Below are positions 1 to 9,989 of a stretch of 34,125 nt of DNA, in pieces. Numbering within the stretch: the stretch's first letter is position 1; every line of letters starts with the position of its first letter. The notes beneath the pieces are model-generated. The model made no database searches. It was not told the DNA's origin and saw only the letters and a program-made list of their open reading frames with translations. The translations under genes were made by a program, and so were the position numbers. This stretch comes from Nymphaea colorata (lineage: Eukaryota; Streptophyta; Magnoliopsida; Nymphaeales; Nymphaeaceae). Location of the stretch: NCBI RefSeq assembly GCF_008831285.2, contig NW_022205049.1:1-34125 (forward strand), in the 5' to 3' direction.

Positions 1-49
1 GGTAAATGATGCAAGAATTGTTACATCACTACTAATGTCACCAGCCACT

Positions 50-362
50 GTAAGTCCCCTGGCAAAATGTTCCAATCTTGGTGCCTATAAATTGTGACAT
101 AGAAAGTGGATTAATTTCAGTGATTTGTATATTTAATTACCTATTTGATCTCTCATGAATAGAACGGGGGCTCCCTCGACAGTTTTCGAACGCAAAAAAC
201 CTATTTGATTTCACAAGCTGTGGCTGCTGGAAGTTCATGCAGAGCAATTACATTATTATACAAGAATTTTTGTTAGGTACTGGAAAACTATATAATTTAA
301 ACTTAGAACATGGTAATTCTCAACTTGATTGCAAGATAAGCTAATCAAGGTTATAATCAATC
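50..362. repeat. Segment A, copy 1 (recurs at 14785-15086)
   Basis: This non-coding stretch aligns by eye, in the same orientation and over about 300 bases, with 14785-15086. Shared landmarks in order are 'agtcccct', 'gtgacatag', 'tatttaattacctattt', 'ggctccctcg', 'caattacattattata' and 'gattgcaagata'. The copies differ by many substitutions and small indels, so the duplication is old. No reading frame is conserved between them. It may be flanking or intronic sequence of an ancient tandem gene cluster, or a dispersed repeat; the two copies alone do not decide this. Confidence 0.75.
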
Positions 363-1157
363 ACCAAAATACGGAGTACATCACTAACTTGTGGAGCTTG
401 GTGCATGTTGGATGGAGAGTCTATGCTTCACGCCTTCAAACTAAGCAGAGTCCAACATCACCAAAATGGTTTTCAGCTAGAAATCAAGCTGAAGAAAAAT
501 AGAACCCTAAATAGGTAGTGCAAAGCCAAATTTCTGACTGGGGGGCAGTATTAGTTTAACTTTCAACTTTAAGGTATATAAAAAAATTTTTAAAAAAAAG
601 AAGTATCAATGACTGGTACCGGAAATTGCTTACAAAATCCGCAATGCGGCTCCACTACCGTTAAGGCGTCATTTGGCAGCAGGGACACTCATACAGTTTC
701 CATAATAGGTAGAAAAAATGGGGGATGCTTAGCAGAAGTTCTAACCGAGCGTGAGTGACTATACACAATTTCCCTGGATCTCTTTCCTCCAATGAAAAGA
801 TTGAAAACCAGAAAGTGACAAAACAGAACACATAACAACTACGAACCATGAAGAAGAGAAAACAGATCTATTTAGATGGGTGCTTTATGTTACTTCATGC
901 CTAAGAAGGTGTGTCATTCCATTTTCACTTTTAACCTATACAAATAAAACCTTAGGCATGCAATATATTGGATCGTATAGATATGTAGCCCTCCGCATAC
1001 GTCATCATAAGTATATTAGATGCCCAGCTAAGCAAGAAATTAAGTCTCAGAGACAGTCTGAGAAAACTTGTTCCTATAGATGGATAAGCAAATGCTAGTC
1101 CATCAATTCGAGATCCAATTCCAGATTTTTTAAAGTGATATCTCATCCACAGCATTG
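363..1157. other. No gene recognised
   Basis: AT-rich sequence between segments A and B. It contains short open frames on both strands (for example 661-849 minus and 880-1098 plus), none of which resembles a known family or shows splice structure. A poly-A/T-rich patch lies at about 578-600. Confidence 0.6.
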
Positions 1158-1232
1158 CATCGATTGAGGAATCAACAAGCGATATCCCATGACAATGATG
1201 GTGGCCAAAGTGCAGTTTCTTCTCTCCACCGC
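1158..1232 (-). repeat. Segment B, copy 1 (recurs at 14096-14172), possible exon relic
   Basis: About 75 bases match 14096-14172 in the same orientation. On the minus strand both copies read as a related His-rich peptide: LHFGHHHCHGISLVDSSIDA here and LNFSHQHCHGMSLVDFFNRC in the other. The HxFxHxH start is reminiscent of plant DC1 (C1-like zinc-binding) domains, but the Cys ligands expected downstream are not found in either copy, so the domain assignment is weak. Both copies staying open in one frame while differing elsewhere is the only sign of former coding function. Confidence 0.5.
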
Positions 1233-1300
1233 CTGCAGACCCGAAGCCCGATATGAGATTGAGTTGTGTGCACATCCAAACGCAAAAGTATGCAGTGGAA

Positions 1301-1500
1301 AAAAGCTGGGGTTTTGATATGTTCAATTTTTTTAATAAAGAAATGTTTATTTTAGACTTTTTTGACCTTTTCATAACTTTTTTCTACTCTTTTAAAATGT
1401 TTCTTTTTTTTATATACAGAGAAAAAAGATGGGGTTGGGGTAGTTTCGATTTTTTTAAAAAAATGATGTTTATTTTAGACTTTTTAACTCTTTCATAATA
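1301..1500. repeat. Degenerate tandem duplication, about 124-bp period
   Basis: Two adjacent units, about 1301-1385 and 1425-1500, share 'tggggtt', a T-rich run, 'atgtttattttagactttt' and 'tttcataa' in the same order. The shared 'atgtttattttagac' core starts at 1342 and again at 1466. The plus-strand frame over both units is open, with repeated MFILDF peptides, but the composition is low-complexity (mostly Phe), so I do not call a gene. Confidence 0.7.
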
Positions 1501-1502
1501 TC

Positions 1503-1918
1503 TTTCATATATATATATCCTCCTCTTTGAAGATATGTCTTTTCTATAATACCTTTTCTTGTGCCCGATACTCTCCTTTCATTATGGCAGTTACATTAAT
1601 ACAAATATGTTTGTGTTGTCCCATGTCCACCTGAACTCCAATCCTGGTTTTATATGTGTCATACTAATGCAAAAAAATTTTGTGTGCTGGTTATGATGAA
1701 AATAGTCCGAATTCACACCGAAAAAAAAAATTTGGAAGACAAAAGTGGAAGTAAAAAAAAAAAGCTATAAAGGACATACCTTTTGAAAATTACTAAAATG
1801 TTCCCTTACACTTGGGTATGTACGTTGGGTACCCTTAACCGGGCACTCAACTCAATCTACCCAAACTCAGCTGAACGTTCTCCACTCACTGCGTCTTCAT
1901 GAGCAACTGTCACCACCC

Positions 1919-1955
<37 letters not shown>

Positions 1956-3838
1956 TCCCGATTTAGCCTGATTTGTTTCTTTATTCTAAAACAGCTCTTA
2001 AGGATGGTGGAAAGATTAACGGACGATGTGGGCTGTTAGAGAGGGAGACATGCATGGAATATTCTTGTGTCAGATTTCCATTGCATCCATGGGTCACATT
2101 TTCCTTCTTTGATAAGTAGCCTAAACCATTGCATCCGGCGTTGTTAGCCGACGTGAGGTCTGTATGCATGACCTAGAAGAACGCCTCAGTAGGAAGCATA
2201 TAAATATTAAACATTAATCAAGAAGAAGTTGCATGGTGGGTCCGGCGATCTGAAGAGCACGGCTGGACGTCGATGGATCGAGCCTAGTTTCTTGGACTGG
2301 CCTGCCCTGATTGCGTTTTGAGAAATCCAGGACTTGTCAAACACGATTAGCAGCCATTGACTCCACAGTTTTTCCAAAGGAAAAGAACCAACCTCATCGG
2401 TTCGCAGTTTGAATGGGTCGACGCAAAACACAGTTACTCATCGGTGGCGAAGCAGGACATTCACTGCTGACAGGCAGGCCCTTCAGAAAATCAGTGGTTG
2501 AGGGATGCCATATGCTAAGCAGGAAAACAGCTACGGAGCTTTAGCAAGTAAACTAGTAATTTTTGTGTGCCTGTGTGGGCAATTTCCCAGACAAGCCCAC
2601 ATGTTCCTGCATCATTCTTGATAAATAGGAGTTGCCTATTGTGATACTTATCAATCTGCCTTAATGGTACTTTAATTCTTCATATTCTCACATTCTGTTT
2701 TTCTCTTGTAAAAGTTGGTTGGAAGCAGCCGATTTGAATTGTAGGGGCTTGGCTTGGGTTGATCCAAATGTTATACAAATCGGCTAATATTTATTTATTT
2801 ATTTATTTTTACTTAGAAGAAACTCTCTTCTTCGTAAAACCACCAAGGTGGACGTACTGTACTTCATTCAACTCGAATATTGTTCTTGCCATGGTTTGCA
2901 GACAAGAGAAATAACACACTAGAATGTGACAGCGGCCACAAGATTCAATCCTTGAATTCCTTGGATATGAACTGCCTTGCAGCCCAGTTGCCCTATGTGC
3001 CTTGAGGCAATCAGCCAATCTATATTCAAGTGATTTGGAATGAACCATGATTTAGCCAATTCATCGCCAATCACCCATTTTAAAAGATGCAGATGTCATT
3101 ATGGGTTTCTTTCAGTTCCACACGGACCATCTACAGTCCAGCAACTGCAGTTTGGCATTGTTGAAGAATCGATCAATGACATCATTGGAGTTGGTCAAAG
3201 AGGGCATCTGCAGTTTAACCCAACCTGGGGATGTCAAAGCTGGCTCTCACCTAAATGAATGTGGGTGAACCGGATCTGGAATAGCATTAGGCTGGAATAA
3301 GGCTTGACAAAGCTGTGCTTGGGCTGACCCAAAGCCTTTATTGGCAGTCCAAGCCTGTTCTGTTTACTTATTGGGCCAGGGCCTGACCATCAACTTCATG
3401 TTTATCTTGTACTCAACCCGATATCTATCCTTATTTGAAACTCTTCACTTTCATTTTCTAATTTTTTGGAAACCATTGGAAATATGTCAAGAGTTTGTAT
3501 GGGAGTCGACTACTGACATCATGCCAAAAAATGTGGAAAAAAATGTATAAAGCTATGTATTTGGGCCAAGTCAAGCCCCCAATACCCGACCCAGGCCAGC
3601 TATCCCAGCAAGTTTTTTTATCTGGCGAGTAGGTCAAATGGTCTCAATTGTCCATCTGGTGCCTGGCCCAGTGACTACCCTTAGAGTCAAGTCATAGTGT
3701 TTTGGCAGCATATATAGAGGACTTTTGCTACGAAGTTCCCACTGATCTTCTGTGTGAGAAGGTTTGCCATCATTGAAAACTTACTTGTCAGCTAATTAAT
3801 ATTTTTGGGTGATGCATCACGATAAACTATTATAAAAA
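1503..3838. other. No gene recognised; AT-rich with a (CT)n tract
   Basis: A pyrimidine microsatellite, (CT)n with an interruption, occupies about 1919-1956. Around 3290-3690 there are GGCC-rich patches ('gggccaggg', 'gacccaggcc', 'cctggccc') of the kind common in plant non-autonomous elements, but I could not define termini. Short open frames here match no family that I recognise. Confidence 0.5.
1919..1956. repeat. (CT)n microsatellite
   Basis: An almost uninterrupted CT dinucleotide run of about 38 bases. Such tracts are often found in plant promoters and 5' UTRs, but no convincing coding start follows within a few hundred bases. Confidence 0.9.
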
Positions 3839-3840
3839 CA

Positions 3841-4065
3841 CACTACCACAAACCATAAAACGTTGCTAATACCTCTATAGTGTCTATATTTTAGCAAATA
3901 ATGTTTTATTTTGAGCTATATGACAGTATCTAGCATCTGTCAAATTTGAATCCACACACACACACATATTCAAATTTGTCATTTCTTAGATCTTGTCTTA
4001 TTACTAAAAATAAAGATCGGTCACTAAAGCATGCAGCTGTATTAGCAACAGTATCGAATAATGCC
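3841..4065. mobile_element. Possible CACTA-like element fragment
   Basis: The stretch begins with CACTACCACAAA, which resembles the conserved CACTA transposon terminus, followed within about 30 bases by 'gttgctaatacct'. A reversed-sense 'attagcaacag' lies at about 4040. A second similar place is 12199-12260. No matching opposite terminus or 3-bp target duplication was identified, so this is tentative. Confidence 0.25.
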
Positions 4066-4146
4066 TATTTATGGCACTTTTTTTAATTGGGTTTGTCAGT
4101 GACATATTTTAAATCTATTAGTCGTCCAACATCCAGAAGATTAAAA

Positions 4147-4148
<2 letters not shown>

Positions 4149-4196
<48 letters not shown>

Positions 4197-4202
4197 ATAT
4201 AT
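4149..4202. repeat. (TA)n microsatellite
   Basis: About 54 bases of almost pure TA dinucleotide with one phase slip near 4185. It is prone to length variation and assembly error. Confidence 0.95.
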
Positions 4203-4504
4203 GTTTATTTAATATATATTTATCTGTATTTATAATTATATTTATCACTAGGAACCTTATTTTCCTAAGAACAATATTTTTTTGAATATTACCGTTTTCA
4301 AGAACGAAGAACCATTCTGAAGCAATCGGGCTGGGTTTCTCCTTCCATTAATGATGAAAAACAATATAAAGAAAAAAAAATCAACAGAAAAATCACAATT
4401 AAGAACTGGCCTCTAACTAAGCTTCAACACTCTCTTGCTCACTCAGCAAACTGTCGATGGTCACTTTTCATTAATGTGACCTGAATCAATATCATTAATG
4501 TTGG

Positions 4505-4535
4505 CTTTTCTTTTGTTTTTTGTTTTTTTTTTACT
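4505..4535 (-). other. Probable LINE poly-A tail (T-rich on plus strand)
   Basis: The plus strand has a run of T broken by a few other bases, which on the minus strand is an A-rich tract immediately beyond the RNase H-like region. This is where the 3' end of a minus-strand LINE should be. The motif 'atcattaatgttgg' just outside it resembles 'atgattaacagttg' at 9974-9987, but the match is too poor to call a target duplication. Confidence 0.4.
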
Positions 4536-4639
4536 TTGTCAACGACAAAGGAGTTTCCAAAGGACATAGCCTCCAAAGAGAAGTGATCTTTAACCACGAA
4601 ATACCTTCTCACTATTGAGCCTACCAATGAACCAGAGTC

Positions 4640-6100
4640 ACTCTCTTAGTTCCTTGACACAAGAACTAAGAGCATGACAGTTTGTGATTATAGTAACATG
4701 ACAGTCTTTAGGAATCATCTCTACAAGAACAGAGTCCATAATTTTGATCATGTTTGAGAAGAGAAACCCTTGTACCACCAACCTGGTTTTCCTGATTGGG
4801 GCGGCATTAAACGATAGTAAACCAGCCACTTCATAAACATTTGCAACACATTTAGTGACCACTTCCAGCCCCCACTCATCTTTACTCTGACAATGCCAAA
4901 AATGACTGAAAATTATGGTTTGCAGCTAGATATTTATCGCCTGTTTTACATATTGTCCTCATTCTTGTTTATAGAATACCTCACAACATGAGTGTCAAAC
5001 TTTCCTCTTAGCAATCTCAGCTAGCTTAACCACCTTTTTATGCACCACCTGATTTTTGAAACACCATAGCTTCCAGATTGTGATATTGAAGCAGGCAAGC
5101 CAACACCATCCGAATTCATTACATGAGAACCTCTTCCTCCACCACCAGTTCCAGACAGAGAAAAAGTCTGATGTATGGAATTTATCAACTCCAAACCATG
5201 AATAGATGTATTGCTAAATGTTCATAGCATTAGTATATGTGAAAAGAAAGTGAGATAAATCTTCACAATCCCTCCACACAACTTAAACACAGAAACAATG
5301 GAAGACCCTACATGTTGAAGTTTGGCATCAGCAGGTAGACGTTAATAACTACAAACAAACACAAGCCAGTTAGCTCTAGGTAATGCTTTTGCATTTCACA
5401 ATCTACAGTGCCATGTAACTACCATTCCTTTAATTTTACATGATTCCAAACTTGGCTCCTGAGCTTTGCAGGTTTAAGATTTTCTTTAGAACAAAGAAAA
5501 TCTGCACTTTGCATGAGCCTAAGTTGAAGGCAATCTCCAATGCATTGCCCATGCCACCATAGATTTAGCTCAATGTGGTGCTGTATTAGGAAGGAAAGGT
5601 TCTACTTCCCAAGCAGATCCAATGGAATCTGCTTGAGAAAAACATCCTCCGTAGAACTTAGCAAGCTCTCCATTCATCACATTTCAAGTGACAGATTTAG
5701 ATCCCGCCCAAGAGAAGAAATATTAGGAACCATATCCACATTCCAAGTACTTTTCCTATTCAAATATTTTTTCATGCATAATGAGTCCCAAATGCCCTGG
5801 TGAAAAAATAATGTACATCCTAGAAACAACGATTAGCTTCATTGACCTCTTTATGTTTTCTAATGCCGAGCCCACCTTCCTATTTAGGAAAAGCCAAGAC
5901 ATTCCAGGCAATTAAATGAGGCTTATCCCCTCCATCTGACTCTTCCTATAAAAAACTGCACATAATCTGTTCCATTTTCTTAATGACACCAAGAGGGCAC
6001 TTGAACACCAACATCCAGTAAATACGAAGTGCTTCTAATACTGATTTGATCAAGTAGATCCTACTGCATGGGAAAGTAGCATGCTTTTTCATAAACTAAG
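4640..6100 (-). pseudogene. LINE ORF2 C-terminal part: thumb/zf-RVT and RNase H-like tail
   Basis: The reverse complement of about 6065-5985 reads RIYLIKSVLEALRIYWM then FKCPLGVIKKMEQIM, a segment typical of plant LINE ORF2 after the polymerase. About 5945-5840 reads HLIAWNVLAFPK, stop, EGGLGIRKHKEVNEANR, another family signature. About 5110-5030 reads WCWLACFNITIWKLWCFKN followed by VVHKK, the zf-RVT region. The open stretch 4862-4640 includes CHVTIITNCHALSSCVKEL, which resembles the TDC core of LINE RNase H domains with Asp replaced by Asn. Several stops and frameshifts interrupt it. Confidence 0.72.
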
Positions 6101-6214
6101 TTTACTCTATATTTTTAAATGAATAAGAAACATACCAACATTCTCAAATTCGTTGGCTTGGGAGTAAGACCCAAATATCGAGTAGGAAACTGTCCTAGGC
6201 TCTCACTGAACTGA

Positions 6215-6907
6215 TTACAAATACTTGCAATCTTGCTTTCCCATATTGAAAAAGTAGAATGCTGATTTTTGAAGGTTAATCATCATTCCAGCATGGAGTT
6301 CAAACAGAAAAAAAAATTGTAGATAAAGAAAGCCATTCTTGAAAGCTAAGAAAAGCAAGACGTCATCAGCATATATTGTAGAAAAAACTCCTTCTATGCC
6401 TCTTCGAATATGCAGTACTTCAATCATTCTTCTTCGAATTGTAGCTTGCAAGGTATGTGAAAAGATTTTCATGACAATGAGGAATAAAAATGAAGATAAA
6501 GGTATCCTTATTGCAGACCATGAGAAGATCCAAAGTGTTCACCTTGATGGTCATTAATCCCAAGAGCACAGAAATCATTTTTCACTATTGCATTACTTTT
6601 TAAGTCCAAATAGGATGAAATCCTAATTGCAAGATGGCAGCTTGTAAGAAAGTCCAATTGACCCTGTCATATGCTTTTGATTGGTCTATCTTCAACATAA
6701 GATAGTTGATCTAGCTTTAGACATTGTGTATACCATCTCAAGCAGAAGAAGAAGACATTGATGGATGTTTCTATCTTTCAAAAAACCACCTTGCATGTTG
6801 GAAATGACCCACTTTAGTGCCTTCTTCATTCTTGAAACCATGATTCTAAAAATAAATTTCAGTACACTATTCTCAAGAACAATATGTCTGAAATTGGAAA
6901 TGTGCAC
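6215..6907 (-). pseudogene. LINE ORF2 reverse transcriptase domain, decayed
   Basis: Landmarks in order on the minus strand: QGGFLKDRNIHQCLLLLLE (about 6800), the motif A peptide KIDQSKAYDRVNWTFL (about 6695-6648), the PLSSFLFLIVMKIFS segment after a broken GLRQGD motif (about 6500-6460), and motif C YADDVLLF with the YADD codons at 6373-6362. Both YADD aspartates are kept. A stop and a frame change lie just before PLSSFLF, and a stop follows the motif A region, so no continuous polymerase can be made. Confidence 0.88.
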
Positions 6908-7699
6908 AGCTGAATCAAATTTAAGAATTATGATTATATGACTGCTGCCTAGTTCCTTAATAAGCTTTCCTTTCTAAAAAAAAAAAAAAAAAATCTCTAG
7001 TGGCAACTGTGATATTAGTCCTTAACGTGTCCTGACTTTTTCGAAGGAACAATTTCAGAAACCCATTCGACCTGGTGCGCTATTGGAGTTGGCACGCATA
7101 ACAGCTATTGCACTTCCTCATCTGAAATGGGACTTAACAACGTTAAGTATTCTTTTATAAATACGCTGTGACCAACAGCAAGCTGATCCATAATCATTCT
7201 TGTTGAGTTGTCACGGGTAAAAAATCTTTAAAAATGAGAAGTACATGCTGAAAGAATTGGATGCCCTCATAAAACTCCCCATCTTCTGTCTTCATGTGCA
7301 AGAGTCTTTTTTTTTTTACCTTCCTTGAAATAATGAAAACATTTGCTGTTATTATCCCCTTTTTTTGCCATGATACCCTTACTCTCTTTTTCTAGTACAT
7401 GCTTTATCTCTAAGAGCATCCGCAAGAAAACATCTAATATGATTTTCAGAAGTGGACCATTATGAGATCAATATCTTGCTCTTATAAATTTCAATAAATC
7501 CTTTGAAGTACGTTAATTCTGGTATCAACTTTCTTGGTTCTATACTTACTCCAATTACTTAGGCATGGTCGACTCTATTCTGTTTTGCGAGAAGTTTAAG
7601 CACTGCGCATCCTCTACACTCCACTCTCCATGCACTTGAATAATGACCTTACAACTGGTTGACACTCTCAATAAAGGAACTATTTAAATCTTCGTCTTC

Positions 7700-8400
7700 T
7701 CTTGCATGCGGTTTTAAAGATATTTAATTTACATGTAAAAGAGAAGTGCTGAGTGGTCTAAAGAACTTCTTGGTTCTACCAAAAGCTGCCCACAATTTTC
7801 AACTTGCTCAAAAATCTATCTAATTTGCTTTGAACCAGTGCTGTCGGGGCGCAGAGATTGTTCAAGTGAATGCTCTGTTTCTGTCCACAATCTCTCTTAG
7901 TCAAACATCTTGAATGAATCCATTGAATGCTAAACAAGCTTGTCAAGCAGGGGCAGGCCCATTTTTCCGACTCCTTATAAGTTGAATTAAAATCTTTCAT
8001 TATAATACTAATATTTGTTTATTGGCAATAATGATATTTAACATAACCAATTGGTCTTTGCGAATTCTAGAGTGAGGGTGAAGATACACCCCTATTGTAT
8101 CAAAGTTGAGATTTAAAGCTTTATGAGTAAACAAACAATCCATCCAAAATTTATTAAATTTGCAACTAGTCAATCTAAAATCAGCCTGTCTCTAACTACA
8201 CACAATTATGGCCTCATTAAGATTCGAATCAATATTAGATTAAAAAAAAACTCCTCATAGTGATTGCAAAAGGATTTGAAGTTGTCCGCATTCAACATGA
8301 TATCGAAACATGAAAATGATCCCAAGTTGATGAGATATCACCAATTGCCAAAATCTGTCTAGGTTGTTAGAGTACCAAGGCCTCTAACATTCCAACTATT
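7700..8400 (-). pseudogene. LINE ORF2 endonuclease domain, decayed
   Basis: The reverse complement of 8400-8375 encodes NSWNVRGLG, the usual opening of the apurinic-like endonuclease in plant LINE ORF2, which nicks target DNA to prime reverse transcription. Farther on, an open stretch (8000-7776) carries DFNSTYKESEKWA, corresponding to the family's GDFN segment, and near its end KLDRFLSKLK, corresponding to the LDRFL motif at the end of the domain. The frame is interrupted between these landmarks. Confidence 0.78.
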
Positions 8401-9123
8401 AACTTCATTTGATGGCAATTGGCAACTCCTCTTACGATCCTTTTCCTACAGGAGAACATTCTCTTTGTTATGGAAATCCTCTGCTCCTTGGATATCCATG
8501 AATGGATCATGTTGCGCCAACTTCTTTTCTTTAGGACAGAACTTTATATAGCCTTAAAAAATGTTGTCCCACAACCCTTCTTCTTAAAATTGTTAACTTC
8601 TTGGGAATGCAGAGCTCTTTTTGTTTAAACTAATATTCATAGGAGAGGAAGACCTTTTATCTTTTTGTTTTCAGGCCATTAGTACAGTCCTAGTGGAGTT
8701 CAAACAGCCAAATCCAGGAAAAAACTCCTCCTCAACTTCTGTGGCTTTCTTATTGGTCTCATGGCAGGACTCAGCAATAGTTTTACCATGGTTAACCTTC
8801 AATGAAGATGATTCCATCACCATTTGATGTGAGATAATCCCTTGACACTCGTGGCCCATAGATCATAGGTCTTCAATAGGATCTTTTTCAAGAGGCACAA
8901 ATTGATTTCATTTAATATTACATAGCTTGCATTGTTTAGAGCCTAGATTCCACCTTCTATTAGCAACAATGGCCTGAGTACATCCCTTTGAGGGTTTAGT
9001 ATGCACTTTTCCCTCCCTCATATGAGTGAGACGATCTCTTGTGGATGTAATGAAACCCCACATAAGGTACAGAAACAAATTTTTGTTTCATCTTCCACCA
9101 TTTATTCAAGAACTTTATCACCA

Positions 9124-9624
9124 TCAAGTGTACAAATCGAACCCATAAGTGAAGCCATCAGCATCTACAAAAAAACTACCCAGAACCTTAACGACACCAG
9201 CTAACACCTTGCAGTTCCGCATATAAGGAGGCAACTTCGGTAGATGAATCCCTAGAGGGGTTCTCGTGGCAGCTTGAAGTCGGAGTGGCATTCCTGACTT
9301 CCACTTGCTAGAGACCAAAAACCTATCACGAACACGCCATTTTTTTTGTTGCATAACTTCCTCTAAATATTCCTTTGAGGAAGCCTTGATCAAAAAGAGT
9401 CAGGAAGGAGTGAAAATTGTTTTCACCTGATACAAATTGTGAAAAACTTCCACCCAATCCAGATGAAATCTTGAGCTACCGCCTAATAGAATTGCAATAG
9501 CAGTCCATCTGAAAGGTCTGATCATTTGCTTCCCCTCAATTTTACACACTGCAAGATCTGGTAATCCAAATGCCTCCTCCCACTCATTTTGGTCCACAAC
9601 ACCAGCGCTCTTTACCACCGACAC
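9124..9624 (-). pseudogene. LINE ORF1 remnant (DUF4283-like nucleic-acid-binding protein)
   Basis: Two consecutive open stretches (9624-9400 and 9393-9124) lie in the same frame and are separated by a single TGA at 9402-9400, so they were one ORF. The second part has the pattern known from DUF4283 proteins of plant LINEs: LIKASSKEYLEEVMQQKKW, then WRVRDRFLVSSKWKSGM, then TRTPLGIHLPKLPPYM. Past its stop, around 9090-9050, a degenerate zinc-knuckle-like CTLCGVSLH is visible. ORF1 proteins package LINE RNA. The N-terminus upstream of 9624 is not clear; an open stretch at 9921-9739 may be leader. Confidence 0.72.
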
Positions 9625-9939
9625 CCAAAATCATCGCGCTGATAGAACTGACTGGAATCCTTGATCAATAGGTGACTTTTCATGATCCATCATCTCTAAG
9701 GGTGGCGAGAGCCTCCACCACCCACGATAAAGTTATGTTCATGAACATTTTCCTAACTCTAACCTAGGGTTCATGTTGTTCCCTTTCTCTGCTCTTTCAC
9801 GTGATAACACATCTTCTCCTTGACCAAGAACTGTTACATGTGGAAAAATCCACACGCTACTCACTTTGACCATGAGCTTCTTTTCCCCACCATTTGTATT
9901 TAAATCCAAACCCTTAGTCACAACCTACCTCATGATCCC

Positions 9940-9949
9940 TTTATAAATA
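9940..9949 (+). promoter_or_regulatory. TATA box of the aspartic protease relic
   Basis: TTTATAAATA lies about 40 bases before the inferred original start of the protease at 9990, roughly where a plant core promoter would be. It is the only such motif between the LINE and the coding remnant. Placement is inferred from spacing only. Confidence 0.35.
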
Positions 9950-9989
9950 CAAGGCATTTTTCTTTGTAGATCTATGATTAACAGTTGTC

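Larger units (their letters stand above)
4505..9925 (-). mobile_element. Decayed L1-type LINE retrotransposon, near full length
   Basis: On the minus strand, reading from about 9925 down to about 4505, the parts of a plant L1 element occur in the expected order: a DUF4283-like ORF1 (9624-9124), an endonuclease starting with NSWNVRGLG (8400), a reverse transcriptase (about 6907-6215) with the YADD catalytic box, a zf-RVT region (about 6060-5040) and an RNase H-like tail (about 4862-4640). A T-rich plus-strand run at 4505-4535 is consistent with the poly-A tail of a minus-strand element. ORF2 is broken by many stops and frameshifts, including an 18-base A run at about 6977, so it is dead. The exact 5' end is uncertain; it must lie short of the protease promoter at 9940. 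No secure target-site duplication was found. Confidence 0.88.

Noticed and set aside
6362-6373. YADD box as part of a retron, group II intron or defence reverse transcriptase
   Set aside because: Flanking ORF1, endonuclease and zf-RVT segments place it in a plant L1 LINE.
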